A stretch of 64,000 bases of DNA from Lachnospiraceae bacterium. Its GTDB lineage: Bacteria; Bacillota; Clostridia; Lachnospirales; Lachnospiraceae. The notes beneath the pieces were generated by a model. That model made no database searches. It had not been told where the DNA came from and saw only the letters and a program-made list of their open reading frames with translations. Position numbers and translations under genes: made by a program. The stretch lies in contig SFEV01000002.1 of the NCBI GenBank assembly GCA_004557975.1, positions 1 to 64,000 on the forward strand, given 5' to 3'. Shown piece after piece: positions 1 to 8,805 of the stretch. Every line of letters starts with the position of its first letter. The stretch's first letter is position 1.

Positions 1-17
1 CCTTTTATTTTTTATAC

Positions 18-29
18 TTAAACGATTAA
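18..29. promoter_or_regulatory. LacI-type operator (single site)
   Basis: The 12-base site TTAAACGATTAA is the exact reverse complement of the site in front of the regulator gene at 1269-1280. It lies in the 204 bases left of that gene's stop codon, so it probably belongs to the control region of an operon off the left edge. A looser copy, TTAACCGTT, starts at 41. No coding sequence was seen in 1-204. Confidence 0.6.
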
Positions 30-112
30 TCACGCGTATATTAACCGTTCAGTTTTTATTTCACTTATAATCTCCATGCTGTATAAAACCGCTATACAAA
101 ACAACATCCTCT

Positions 113-151
113 AGTTAATCGATTAATGTCTCATACATTAATCGATTAACT
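113..151. promoter_or_regulatory. Double LacI operator in a perfect palindrome
   Basis: Two 17-base arms (113-129 and 135-151) are perfect inverted copies around a 5-base spacer. Each arm holds the palindrome TTAATCGATTAA (115-126 and 138-149), with centres 23 bases apart, about two helical turns. The same core occurs at 18-29 and, with one change, at 1269-1280. I infer a paired site for the adjacent LacI regulator controlling a leftward operon outside the window. Confidence 0.7.
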
Positions 152-204
152 ACCGTGCTGTATTCTCACGCAGCATTCATGCGCCACAAGAGATCACAAC
201 TATT

Positions 205-1227
205 TTACACAAACCTGTTTTTTTTCATAGAATCGCCTGCCTGAAATATACACGGCAATACAATTTGTCTATGGTCATAATTTTTATCCTGAATCTCATC
301 GATCAACTGCTTTGCTGCTTCGTATCCAATTTGAGTCAAAGGTATTCCGACTGTTGCAAGAGTGGGATACAAAAACCTGCAATATCCAAATCCGTTATAT
401 CCAATAACAGATATTTCATCCAATATTTTACGATCCGTATTCATAGATTCGGCAATTACCCCTGCAGCCATCTCATCATTTAAGGAAACGATCATAGTAG
501 GAGGTTCCTGCAATGACATCAGTTCACGGTAGAATACTCTGCCATCATCAAAGAGCCATGACCCCGTTTTAACATATTCTTCACGAAATGGAATCTGCTG
601 CTCTTTCAGTTTACGAAGATATACCTGATATCGTACATTCGATGGGTAACATGCTTCATCCCCACCTCTCAACAATGCAATTTTCCTGTGTTTCAATGCA
701 AAAACACGATCCATGATTTCTTCCATGCTGCTGACATTATCGTAATTAACCCATGATCTTTCATCATTCTCGCTTACACAGTATGCATAAACCAACGGAA
801 TATCCAAAGGCTTAATCAAATCCTTCATATTCCTGTCCTGCCAGGCAATATAAATAATTCCTTCTACTTTTTCTTTTAACAAAAGATCAATTGCATTATG
901 AATCGCAATAGTATCAGGATTACTGTTATACTGACACAAATCATTTAAAATAACATAATATCCCTCTTGTTTGGCATATCGATTAATTTCAGCAACAATC
1001 TCACCGACATGAAAATGTGCAATATCTTCTGTAATAACACCTATTTTATTGGAACACTGCATTCTCAGACTTTTGGCAATTCCATTCGGAACATAACCAG
1101 TCTCTTTAATAATATCTAATACTCTTTGCCTGGTTTCATCACTTACTGCACTTCGTTTGTCATTAATAACATTTGATATCGTTGCCGTTGAGACTCCGGC
1201 AAGTTTCGATAATTCTTTAATCGTCAA
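205..1227 (-). CDS. LacI-family transcriptional regulator
   Basis: This 340-residue protein has the usual LacI length. The first 25 residues form the DNA-binding helix-turn-helix (TIKELSKLAGVSTATISNVI), followed by the hinge and a periplasmic-binding-protein-like sugar-sensing domain that includes VSLNDEMAAGVI and SVIGYNGFGYCRF. The start is a TTG codon at 1225-1227 with AGAGGA eight bases upstream; no in-frame ATG fits better. The promoter at 1293-1321 and the operator at 1269-1280 suggest autoregulation. The palindromes at 18-151 suggest that it also controls a sugar operon to the left. The effector is unknown. Confidence 0.9.
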   Translation of the reverse strand: MTIKELSKLAGVSTATISNVINDKRSAVSDETRQRVLDIIKETGYVPNGIAKSLRMQCSNKIGVITEDIAHFHVGEIVAEINRYAKQEGYYVILNDLCQYNSNPDTIAIHNAIDLLLKEKVEGIIYIAWQDRNMKDLIKPLDIPLVYAYCVSENDERSWVNYDNVSSMEEIMDRVFALKHRKIALLRGGDEACYPSNVRYQVYLRKLKEQQIPFREEYVKTGSWLFDDGRVFYRELMSLQEPPTMIVSLNDEMAAGVIAESMNTDRKILDEISVIGYNGFGYCRFLYPTLATVGIPLTQIGYEAAKQLIDEIQDKNYDHRQIVLPCIFQAGDSMKKNRFV

Positions 1228-1268
1228 CTCTGAAATCCTCTTGTCACTATATACAATTTAATCTGTCA

Positions 1269-1280
1269 TTAATCGTTTAA
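1269..1280. promoter_or_regulatory. LacI-type operator upstream of the regulator gene
   Basis: TTAATCGTTTAA lies between the -10 box of the regulator's promoter (1293-1298) and its TTG start (1227). It is the reverse complement of the site at 18-29. Binding here would block transcription of the regulator itself, which suggests autoregulation. Confidence 0.6.
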
Positions 1281-1292
1281 CTATGTGCAATT

Positions 1293-1321
1293 AACATAAC
1301 ACAAATACCAACTGTTGTCAA
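1293..1321 (-). promoter_or_regulatory. Sigma-A promoter for the LacI gene at 205-1227
   Basis: On the minus strand TTGACA (1316-1321) is followed after 17 bases by TATGTT (1293-1298). It is back to back with the plus-strand promoter at 1337-1365. Confidence 0.6.
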
Positions 1322-1336
1322 GTCATATTGTTCAGC

Positions 1337-1365
1337 TTGTAACATCCTATATTTCATGGTAAAAT
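1337..1365 (+). promoter_or_regulatory. Promoter for the HD-domain gene
   Basis: TTGTAA (1337-1342), a 17-base spacer and TAAAAT (1360-1365) stand upstream of AGGAGGGA and the ATG at 1389. Confidence 0.55.
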
Positions 1366-1388
1366 AGCAGATAACAGGAGGGAGACAG

Positions 1389-1874
1389 ATGCTTAACAGA
1401 CTTTTTATGGAAATGATAAACTATTACGGCAAAGATCCGAACCGGATCCAGCACTTTGTAAAAGTCCATTCCTTCGCAAAGCTGATCGGTGAGACGGAAG
1501 GACTGGACAGAGAAACGATGACCATTCTGGAGGCTGCCGCTTACGTACACGATATTGGAATCAAAGTCGCAGAAAGCAAGTACGGCAGATGTGACGGACC
1601 GCTGCAAGAACAGGAAGGTCCGGCTGTAGCCCGGGAAATGATGGAGAAAATTGGCTTTGAAGATAAACTGATCGACCGCGTATGCTACCTGGTCGGCCAT
1701 CATCATACTTATACAGACATCCAGGGTATGGATTATCAGATACTGGTAGAAGCAGATTTTCTGGTAAATCTTTACGAAGGAGAGTCGAGCCTGCAAACAG
1801 CCTCCACAGTCTGTGAGAAGCTGTTCCGGACCAGAAGCGGCAGACTGATCTGCAAGACCATGTTCGGCTGCTGA
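1389..1874 (+). CDS. HD-domain phosphohydrolase
   Basis: This 161-residue protein belongs to the HD superfamily of metal-dependent phosphohydrolases. The metal-binding pattern is visible: a histidine in HSFAKL near residue 27, the His-Asp pair in YVHDIG at residues 54-55, a histidine cluster in GHHHTYTD near 110, and an aspartate in VEADFLV near 126. Members act on nucleotides or other phosphoesters; the substrate here cannot be read from the sequence. The last 30 residues (RTRSGRLICKTMFGC) look basic and poorly conserved. It is monocistronic, with its own promoter (1337-1365) and a strong terminator (1951-2000). Confidence 0.85.
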   Translation: MLNRLFMEMINYYGKDPNRIQHFVKVHSFAKLIGETEGLDRETMTILEAAAYVHDIGIKVAESKYGRCDGPLQEQEGPAVAREMMEKIGFEDKLIDRVCYLVGHHHTYTDIQGMDYQILVEADFLVNLYEGESSLQTASTVCEKLFRTRSGRLICKTMFGC

Positions 1875-1950
1875 CAGTACTGGTCAGGCGGATATTCGCA
1901 ATCCGCTTCGCCGCCTGCTCATAACCGGATAACTGCTTTGCAGATACGAT

Positions 1951-2000
1951 AAAAAAGACTTTCCGACCCAGTACCCCGGGAAAATCGGAAAGTCTTTTTT
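1951..2000. terminator. Bidirectional rho-independent terminator
   Basis: AAAAAAGACTTTCCGA (1951-1966) pairs perfectly with its inverse at 1985-2000. The A/T runs on both ends let it stop both the plus-strand HD gene and the minus-strand malQ operon, which converge here. Confidence 0.9.
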
Positions 2001-2016
2001 ATCTGTATTACTGCTC

Positions 2017-3519
2017 TTACAGTCTCTCGTATAATTCTGTCACTTCATAAATCCGTTCTGCCAGCTCATGATCCGCCTGCCCCGGCAAAAGTCTCCACTC
2101 CCAGTTGCCGCCCAGAACCGACGGTGTGTTGATTCGCGCCTCTGAGCCAAGCCCCAGATAGTCCTGGATCGGAATGATTGCCGTGTCTGCCACGGAAGCC
2201 AGTGTGTGACGGATAAATACCCAGTTCATATCTTTTGTGGTGTGGATATTCAGATATTTTTTTGCATATTTCAGATCCGCTCTGGCAACATTATGGAACC
2301 AGCCGACAATCGTATCGTTGTCGTGCGTTCCTGTGTATACCACACAGTTGTGCGGATAATTGTGCGGCAGATAATCACCTGACTCTCTGCTGTCAAAGGC
2401 AAACTGCATGACTTTCATACCGGGATAGCCGCTGTCTTTGACGAGCTGCAGAACAGACGGGGTCAGAAATCCAAGATCCTCCGCAATAATCGGCTTGTCT
2501 CCCAGATTCTCCCTGATCGCTCTCATGATATCCATTCCCGGTCCCGGTTTCCAGATTCCCCTCTCGGCCGTTGTATCCCCGTACGGAATCGCAAAGTACT
2601 CGTCAAACCCTCTGAAATGATCGATCCGGACCACATCGTACAGACTGAAGCAGGCAGAAAGCCGTCTCATCCACCACGCATAGCCTGTCTCCTTATGGTA
2701 ATCCCATCTGTACAGCGGATTGCCCCACAGCTGTCCCGTAGCGGAAAAACCGTCCGGCGGACAGCCTGCCACAGCAGTCGGGTATCCCTTCTCATCCAGC
2801 TGAAACAGCTCCGGGTTCGCCCAGGTATCGGCACTGTCCAGCGCAACGTAAATGGGAATATCACCGATAATTTTTATGTTTTTGCTGTTGGCGTACTGCT
2901 TCAGCTCCATCCACTGTATATGGAAGAAAAACTGCTGAAATTCGTAAAAGCGGATCTCATCTGCCAGTTCACTGCGATAATGCTCCAGCACTTCCGGCTT
3001 TCTCAGTCGTACATCCTCTTCCCATTCTGTCAGGGAAATTTCACCAAAGTAATTCTTGACTGCCGAATAGAGCGCATAATCAGGAAGCCAGTCTGCTTTC
3101 TGCTCTATGAACTGATCCAGCGCCGCTGCCTCCTGGGTGCCTCTGTCTGCATCCAGTGAAAACGGACTGTTGTGATACGCTTTTCTCAATATATCGAAAC
3201 GACTCCGGTAAATTTTAGCATAATCTACTTTCATCGGATCATATCCGAAGTCAATTCCCTGCAAATCCTCTTTGCTCAAATAGCCTGCCTGCACAAAGCT
3301 GTCCAGGTCAATAAAGTATGGGTTCCCCGCAAAGGTGGAAAAGGACTGATACGGGGAATCTCCGTATCCCGTCTGTCCCAGCGGCAGGATCTGCCAGTAT
3401 GTCTGTCCTGCTTCCTCCAGGAAATCCACAAACTCATATGCTTCTTTTGTGAACCCTCCTATTCCATAAGGGGACGGAAGGCTGCTGATCGGCATCAAAA
3501 TGCCGCTCTTCCTTTTCAT
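2017..3519 (-). CDS. malQ: 4-alpha-glucanotransferase (amylomaltase, GH77)
   Basis: This 500-residue GH77 enzyme moves alpha-1,4-glucan segments between chains in the cytoplasm during maltodextrin breakdown. Family signatures are clear: SGILMPISSLPSPYGIGGF at the start, the GDIPIYV motif, the nucleophile Asp in VRIDHFRGF (about residue 300), the acid/base Glu in IIAEDLGF (about 347) and the stabilising Asp in GTHDNDT (about 400). An ATG at 3531 is in frame, but AAAGGG abuts it directly, so I prefer the ATG at 3519, about nine bases from AAAGGG. It is the last gene of the alpha-glucan operon. Confidence 0.95.
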   Translation of the reverse strand: MKRKSGILMPISSLPSPYGIGGFTKEAYEFVDFLEEAGQTYWQILPLGQTGYGDSPYQSFSTFAGNPYFIDLDSFVQAGYLSKEDLQGIDFGYDPMKVDYAKIYRSRFDILRKAYHNSPFSLDADRGTQEAAALDQFIEQKADWLPDYALYSAVKNYFGEISLTEWEEDVRLRKPEVLEHYRSELADEIRFYEFQQFFFHIQWMELKQYANSKNIKIIGDIPIYVALDSADTWANPELFQLDEKGYPTAVAGCPPDGFSATGQLWGNPLYRWDYHKETGYAWWMRRLSACFSLYDVVRIDHFRGFDEYFAIPYGDTTAERGIWKPGPGMDIMRAIRENLGDKPIIAEDLGFLTPSVLQLVKDSGYPGMKVMQFAFDSRESGDYLPHNYPHNCVVYTGTHDNDTIVGWFHNVARADLKYAKKYLNIHTTKDMNWVFIRHTLASVADTAIIPIQDYLGLGSEARINTPSVLGGNWEWRLLPGQADHELAERIYEVTELYERL

Positions 3520-3599
3520 GTGCGTACTCATCCCTTTCTTGGCTGTCCAATATATTACTGTATCATTTTCTTACAGTCAGCGCAGTGCCTCTGCGCCTG

Positions 3600-4634
3600 C
3601 TACCCGATTCGTCTCACTGACTCTTTTTCCACCAGTGTTCCTTCAAAAATCAGGTTCATATTTCCGCACTCTTCATCCATCAGATCTTTCAGCTGCTCAA
3701 AAGTCGCCACTGCAAGCTGCACCACCGGCTGTGCCAGTGTGGAAAGTTTCGGGTGCATATAATCTCCCAGCTCAATACCGTCGAATCCGAGGACCGACAC
3801 ATCCTCCGGAATCCGCAGGCCAGCCTCCATCAGTGCCCGGTACACGCCTGCCGCCATAATATCCGACATGGTAAATACCGCAGTAAACGGCTCTTTTGAA
3901 TCGAGCAGTTTTTTCGTTGTTATGTATCCGTTCTCCATGGAATAATGTTCCATCTCATCCGATACCTGACAGATCAGGTTCTGATTCACATCAATTCCAT
4001 TATCGCTCAGCGCTTTCAGATACCCCTCCATGCGCAGACGTCCGACAGAAGAATCCCTTGCCTCTGCTGAAATAATCGCAATATTCCGATGTCCCATGTC
4101 AATCAGATACTGTGTTGCTTTGTAGCTCTCTCTCATATCGTCCACCGTAACGTGCGAATATCTGCTGGAATCCTCGTCTCCGAGAATCGCCCCCACTGTG
4201 CTCAGCACGAACGGTACCGTAATTTTTTCGATCTCACCCTCCGGGTGATAATAATTGAATCCCAGGAAAATAATACCCTTCAGGCGTTTTTCCTTGATAA
4301 GCTCCAGTGCGACCGCCACCTCATCTTCCTCGTAATCCACATGTCTCAGCATCATGTCGAGATGGCTGCGCTTCAGCTTCTCGTCAAATACCCTGATCAT
4401 AGTGCTGAAAAGAGGATTCGTAACGCCCTTTGTCAGGACTGCCACCGTATTGGATTCTGTTCTTTTCAGGTTTCTCGCACTGTTATTTGGAATGTAGCCA
4501 TACTGCTCGATCACGTCCTGGATCTGTTTTCTCGTCTCAGGATTGATATCCGGATGATTGTTAATTGCTCGTGATACCGTACTGACACCTACTCCGCATA
4601 TTTTTGCAATATCTTTTATCGTAATCTCTGACAT
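3600..4634 (-). CDS. LacI-family regulator of the alpha-glucan operon
   Basis: This protein of about 344 residues has an N-terminal helix-turn-helix (ITIKDIAKICGVGVSTVSRA), a hinge (YGYIPNNSARNLK) and a C-terminal sugar-binding domain. The start is placed at 4634 because GGAGG lies seven bases upstream; in-frame ATGs at 4640 and 4661 are less well placed. It lies inside the operon between the GH31 gene and malQ. It resembles MalR-type repressors, and the likely operator is GGTAACGTTTCC at 11203-11214 below the operon promoter. That assignment is an inference from context. Confidence 0.9.
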   Translation of the reverse strand: MSEITIKDIAKICGVGVSTVSRAINNHPDINPETRKQIQDVIEQYGYIPNNSARNLKRTESNTVAVLTKGVTNPLFSTMIRVFDEKLKRSHLDMMLRHVDYEEDEVAVALELIKEKRLKGIIFLGFNYYHPEGEIEKITVPFVLSTVGAILGDEDSSRYSHVTVDDMRESYKATQYLIDMGHRNIAIISAEARDSSVGRLRMEGYLKALSDNGIDVNQNLICQVSDEMEHYSMENGYITTKKLLDSKEPFTAVFTMSDIMAAGVYRALMEAGLRIPEDVSVLGFDGIELGDYMHPKLSTLAQPVVQLAVATFEQLKDLMDEECGNMNLIFEGTLVEKESVRRIG

Positions 4635-4690
4635 ATTCATTCCTCCGCTGCCGCTGTTCACAGACAGATATCAGAATGGTGTCTTTTATA

Positions 4691-7009
4691 TTACTGCAAA
4701 AGACTGCCGTTCAGACAGATGCCTGCAAAGCTGTATTCTGTCACAAGATCTATGTCCTGTATCCTCATATCTGTCTCCACACAGAGACAGCTGTCTTCCT
4801 TTCTCAGAAAAGCCCTGAAAAAATATGTTTGGATTGAACCATCATCCTCCCTGTCATAAAATGCCGTTTCCATCCTGGATGTATAAAACAGCCTTATCTT
4901 CATGTGCTCAAACCTGCCTGACGGAATATGGTCGTCACATTCCGATCCCAGTAATGGCAGGATCGAATTTTCTCTCTGAAATACAGGAAGCTGATCCATA
5001 GAAGGATTCAGTGTAATGTACCGCCCACCCTCTGTGATCTCACCAGTCACAGTGTTCAGCCATTTGCCGCGGGGCAGATACGCTTCATACTCTTCTCGCT
5101 CAAATGGGGGAAGAACCAGCAGGCTGTCACCGAGCATATACGATAATTCCTGCATTCTGGCGACCGGATCTTTCGGATACTCCAGCAGAAGCGGCCGGAG
5201 CATCGGCACAGACTCCAGATGGCTCTGACACGCGCTGCTGTACAGATACGGCAGCATGCTGCGGCGCAGCTTTACGAATCTTTGCACCGTTTCAAGGACC
5301 TTCGGCGAAAAATTCCACGGCTCCCTCGGTGTCTTTCCATGAGCTCTCGCCAGCGGTATAAACAATCCCATTTCCACGGAGCGAAGGTATTCCTCCTCTG
5401 AGGGAGGACATTCGTCACCATTGGGAGCAGTATTATAAAAGCCGCCAAGATCATAGCCCCAGAATGAAACACCGGACATGGCGAGACTGAGTCCGCCTTT
5501 TAAAATTGCGCTGTGATTGTTCAGGGCACTGGAGGAATCACCGGCCCAGGCTGCCGGAATCCGGTGAGAGCCCGCATATCCGCTTCGGCCCCACAGCATC
5601 GGCATCTGTCCTGTTTTTCTCCCATATTTTTCCATTAAACCATAAATCGTCTCTGCATACAAGTATGTAATTTTATTGTGACCCTCAATTCCCGTTGTTC
5701 CGTCATAGTACACGGCATCCTCCGGCACAGCCTCCGAAAAATCCGTCTTCACCACGGAAACTCCCATCTGCAGTACGGCACTCACCCGCTTTTCATACCA
5801 TGACAGAAACTCCGGATTTGTGAAGTCAAAGCACGCTGCCCGGCACGGTGCGTCTGCCATTGCATAGAACAGAGAAGTCTTTCCCTGCGTGTTTTTTACG
5901 AAATAGCCCCGCGACTCCAGTTCCGCAAAGGCGGGAGAATCCTCCGTCAGATACGGATACATCCAGAGACTCAGATGTACATGATGCTCATTCAGCCAGC
6001 GGATCATGCCCTCCGGGTCAGGGAAACGCTGTGTATCCCACTCCCAGGTGCCAGCCATATCCATCTTCTGCCAGCCGTCAATGTGGATCACATCGATCGG
6101 AATATTCTCCTTTTCGGCGCGAATCACAGTCTCCTCGATCTCCCGGCGCGTCTGGTAGGAACACTTTGACATCCAGAAGCCGAAGGCCCATTTGGGAATC
6201 ATCGGGATCTCCCCGGTCAGTGATACGTACTGACGGAGCAGAGCTTTGTAATCCCCGGACGATCCTGCAAGAAAAATATAATCAAGGCTGCCGTCCTGAC
6301 TGGACATACGACAGCTGACCTGGGATGTACAGCCCATATCAAACTCACATCTGGTGTACGTGTTCAGCAAAACGGCATATCCTCTGCTGCTGATAAAAAA
6401 CGGATGTCCTTTGTAGGAATCCTCTGTATTTGTGGAGAGTGCATCCTTCTGCCAGCAGTGCAGGAGCTGTCCGCGCTTGTTCAGATCCGTAAATTTTTCT
6501 CCGAACCCCCAGAACGCTTCGTCCGAAAAAAGATACAGATTCTCGTACGTGCCGATCCACTGTCCGCTCTCGTCGCAGCAATACCCGATCGGCAGACTCT
6601 TCCAGCGGTTATCCACGTTTGTGTCAAACACCTGCTCTCTGGTCAGAAGCTTCCCGTCTGTATACACCGACATCTCCCAGTAATCCTTCCGGAAGCGCAG
6701 CTTCACCTGCTGTGTTCCGTATTCCCAGTACTCCGTCATTTCCGTCAGTCCTGCCTCTGCTCTCACGGACGGATGAAACACCGGATTGCGCGGTACCTGC
6801 GGTCCATGCTCCGGAAACATCTGCAGACGGAAAGCAGACTCCGTCAGAAACGTGACTGTGACGACAGCCCTTCTTCCTCTGTATGTATCTGCCGTCAGAT
6901 ACAGCACACCCTCCTGCACCCTGCAGGAGTGCAGATTTACGAGGAAATCATACGCCTCCCCGAATATTGTCCTGCGGTATCCCAGCTGCGGATTGTAATC
7001 TACTTCCAT
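4691..7009 (-). CDS. GH31 alpha-glucosidase
   Basis: This 772-residue GH31 retaining glycosidase releases glucose or related sugars from alpha-linked oligosaccharides. It has an N-terminal beta-sandwich (FGEKFTDLNKRG, WGFGEKF), a (beta/alpha)8 barrel with IDVIHIDGWQKM, the nucleophile Asp in VVKTDFSEA, the acid/base Asp in WAGDSSSA, and C-terminal beta domains. No signal peptide is present, so it should act in the cytoplasm on transported oligosaccharides. The start at 7009 has AAGGAG eight bases upstream; the in-frame ATG at 7027 lacks one. Alpha-xylosidase or isomaltase activity cannot be excluded. Confidence 0.92.
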   Translation of the reverse strand: MEVDYNPQLGYRRTIFGEAYDFLVNLHSCRVQEGVLYLTADTYRGRRAVVTVTFLTESAFRLQMFPEHGPQVPRNPVFHPSVRAEAGLTEMTEYWEYGTQQVKLRFRKDYWEMSVYTDGKLLTREQVFDTNVDNRWKSLPIGYCCDESGQWIGTYENLYLFSDEAFWGFGEKFTDLNKRGQLLHCWQKDALSTNTEDSYKGHPFFISSRGYAVLLNTYTRCEFDMGCTSQVSCRMSSQDGSLDYIFLAGSSGDYKALLRQYVSLTGEIPMIPKWAFGFWMSKCSYQTRREIEETVIRAEKENIPIDVIHIDGWQKMDMAGTWEWDTQRFPDPEGMIRWLNEHHVHLSLWMYPYLTEDSPAFAELESRGYFVKNTQGKTSLFYAMADAPCRAACFDFTNPEFLSWYEKRVSAVLQMGVSVVKTDFSEAVPEDAVYYDGTTGIEGHNKITYLYAETIYGLMEKYGRKTGQMPMLWGRSGYAGSHRIPAAWAGDSSSALNNHSAILKGGLSLAMSGVSFWGYDLGGFYNTAPNGDECPPSEEEYLRSVEMGLFIPLARAHGKTPREPWNFSPKVLETVQRFVKLRRSMLPYLYSSACQSHLESVPMLRPLLLEYPKDPVARMQELSYMLGDSLLVLPPFEREEYEAYLPRGKWLNTVTGEITEGGRYITLNPSMDQLPVFQRENSILPLLGSECDDHIPSGRFEHMKIRLFYTSRMETAFYDREDDGSIQTYFFRAFLRKEDSCLCVETDMRIQDIDLVTEYSFAGICLNGSLLQ

Positions 7010-7070
7010 CTGTCTGTCTCCTTTCAAATCTTTTTATCAGTCTTTGTCGATTACGGTCATGACACATCTG

Positions 7071-7886
7071 TTATATCTGGCGTTTTCCGCACTGCGCATA
7101 CGGATCGGTTCTGGGAATCCAGTCAAGGAATTTTTCCACCTGCATATCCCAGAACGGCCATTCATGACCGTACTCCGCCAGCACTTCCAGCGTGTAATCG
7201 AGACCGTTTTCATCCAGCTTTTCCCGGAACCACTCCTGAATATCGTACAGGAAATCCTTTTCTCCGTAGCTGTAATACAGCGCCGGCATGTCGCTGCGCT
7301 TCATCGCTTTCTGGATCAGCAGCAGCGGCTCATATTTCCTGATCTGTGCCGGGACATGGTCATTTGTTCTGTAATCCTCTCTGCGCAGCGTCGGCAGCGG
7401 AGAGAAGGCTCCGACTGCCCGGAAACGTCCCGGATAGCGAAAGCCGTTGCACAGTGCGCCGAAGCCGCCCATAGACAGCCCCGCAATATACGTATCGGAC
7501 GGCTTCTTAGAAATCGGGAACATGCTGGTGACAAACTCCGGTATTTCTTTCATCAGAAGCTTCTCATAATCAGGCTCCATCAGAAGCGGAATCGGACTGC
7601 CCTTTTTCACGTCCTGCAGTCTCATGTACATATTGTTTTCCGCAGAAAATGTCACCACTGCAATCTGCCTTTCCTCGGCGTATCTCTCAATGGATGTATA
7701 CCGCTCCCAGGTACTGTAGTCATTACAGTACCCGTGGAGAAGGTACAGCACCGGATATTTCCAGCGCGGCTTATGAGATGCCTGCGGCTTTTCTGCCTCT
7801 GAAGCCGTCACTCCTGGAATAATTACATCGATATTCATTGCCCTGTTGAATACATAGGACAAAAAATTACATGTAAAATGCGGCAT
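7071..7886 (-). CDS. Esterase D / tributyrin-esterase-type alpha/beta hydrolase
   Basis: This 271-residue alpha/beta hydrolase belongs to the PF00756 esterase family. The oxyanion/HG motif is in LLHGYCNDYSTW, the nucleophile Ser is in AGLSMGGFG, and the catalytic His is in EYGHEWPFWD. There is no signal peptide. It sits between the sugar permeases and the GH31 gene in the same direction, so it may remove acetyl or other acyl groups from imported glucans. That role is inferred from position only. Confidence 0.88.
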   Translation of the reverse strand: MPHFTCNFLSYVFNRAMNIDVIIPGVTASEAEKPQASHKPRWKYPVLYLLHGYCNDYSTWERYTSIERYAEERQIAVVTFSAENNMYMRLQDVKKGSPIPLLMEPDYEKLLMKEIPEFVTSMFPISKKPSDTYIAGLSMGGFGALCNGFRYPGRFRAVGAFSPLPTLRREDYRTNDHVPAQIRKYEPLLLIQKAMKRSDMPALYYSYGEKDFLYDIQEWFREKLDENGLDYTLEVLAEYGHEWPFWDMQVEKFLDWIPRTDPYAQCGKRQI

Positions 7887-7967
7887 AACAAGCTGCCCCT
7901 TTCTTTTCAGTCTGTTTTGGCAGTCCGGTACTCAATGCCCGGACCTTTTCTGCATGATTCCGACGTA

Positions 7968-8804
7968 TCAGCCCTTTACAGCGCCTGCCACAATACCTTC
8001 GATGATGTATTTCTGGCATGCGAAGTAGAAAATAACGATCGGGATCAGCGCCACTACGATAACCGCCATCAGATGACCGTAGTCGATGGAGCCGTAGCCG
8101 CTCTTCAGGTACTGAATTGCCACCGGAACTGTACGGTATTTCGTACCGATGATCAGGTACGGAAGCTGGAAGTCGTTCCAGATCCACATTGCGTCAAGAA
8201 TCGCAACCGTGATCGTGATCGGCTTCAGAACCGGGAAAATAACCTTGATAAACATATTGAGCGGATTGCAGCCGTCAACCAGTGCAGCTTCCTCAAGCTC
8301 TGTCGGAATACCTCTTACGTAGCCGGTAAACATAAACACTGCCATCGGAGCACCAAAGCCGAGGTACAGTACAACGATACCCAGATAGTTATCCAGATGT
8401 GTCATATTTGCAATCTTTGTCATCGTGTACATTACCATCTGGAACGGAACTACCATACTTCCGATGAAGAGGAAGTAAACTGCAGATGTAATCTTTGACT
8501 TGACACGCACAATATACCATGCCGCCATGGAACAGCACACAATAATAACAATCACGGATGCGATGGTAATGAACAGAGAGTAACCGATACTCTCCCAGAA
8601 CTTGATCTTTGTCAGACCGTCAATGTAGTTCCGCAGTCCCACAAAGCTCTCTGCGGACGGAAGCAAAAATGGCGTTGTGTTGATATACAGCTTGTTCTTG
8701 AAGGAGTTCATGATAACAAGGAAAATCGGAACAAGGAATGCAACAGCCAGAACAGTCAGTACAATATAAATAATAGTATTGGAAGTTTGTTTCTTAGCTT
8801 TCAT
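7968..8804 (-). CDS. Sugar ABC transporter permease, MalG-type
   Basis: This 278-residue CUT1 permease has six hydrophobic spans and the EAA loop that docks the ATPase (ELEEAALVDGCNPLNMF). It ends in EGIVAGAVKG, typical of MalG-like subunits. It starts one base after the stop of the partner permease, with GGAGG nine bases upstream. No ATPase gene is in the operon, so a shared MsmX-type ATPase encoded elsewhere is likely. Substrate is inferred from the neighbouring MalQ and GH31 genes: maltodextrin or related alpha-glucosides. Confidence 0.93.
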   Translation of the reverse strand: MKAKKQTSNTIIYIVLTVLAVAFLVPIFLVIMNSFKNKLYINTTPFLLPSAESFVGLRNYIDGLTKIKFWESIGYSLFITIASVIVIIVCCSMAAWYIVRVKSKITSAVYFLFIGSMVVPFQMVMYTMTKIANMTHLDNYLGIVVLYLGFGAPMAVFMFTGYVRGIPTELEEAALVDGCNPLNMFIKVIFPVLKPITITVAILDAMWIWNDFQLPYLIIGTKYRTVPVAIQYLKSGYGSIDYGHLMAVIVVALIPIVIFYFACQKYIIEGIVAGAVKG

Positions 8805-8805
8805 C

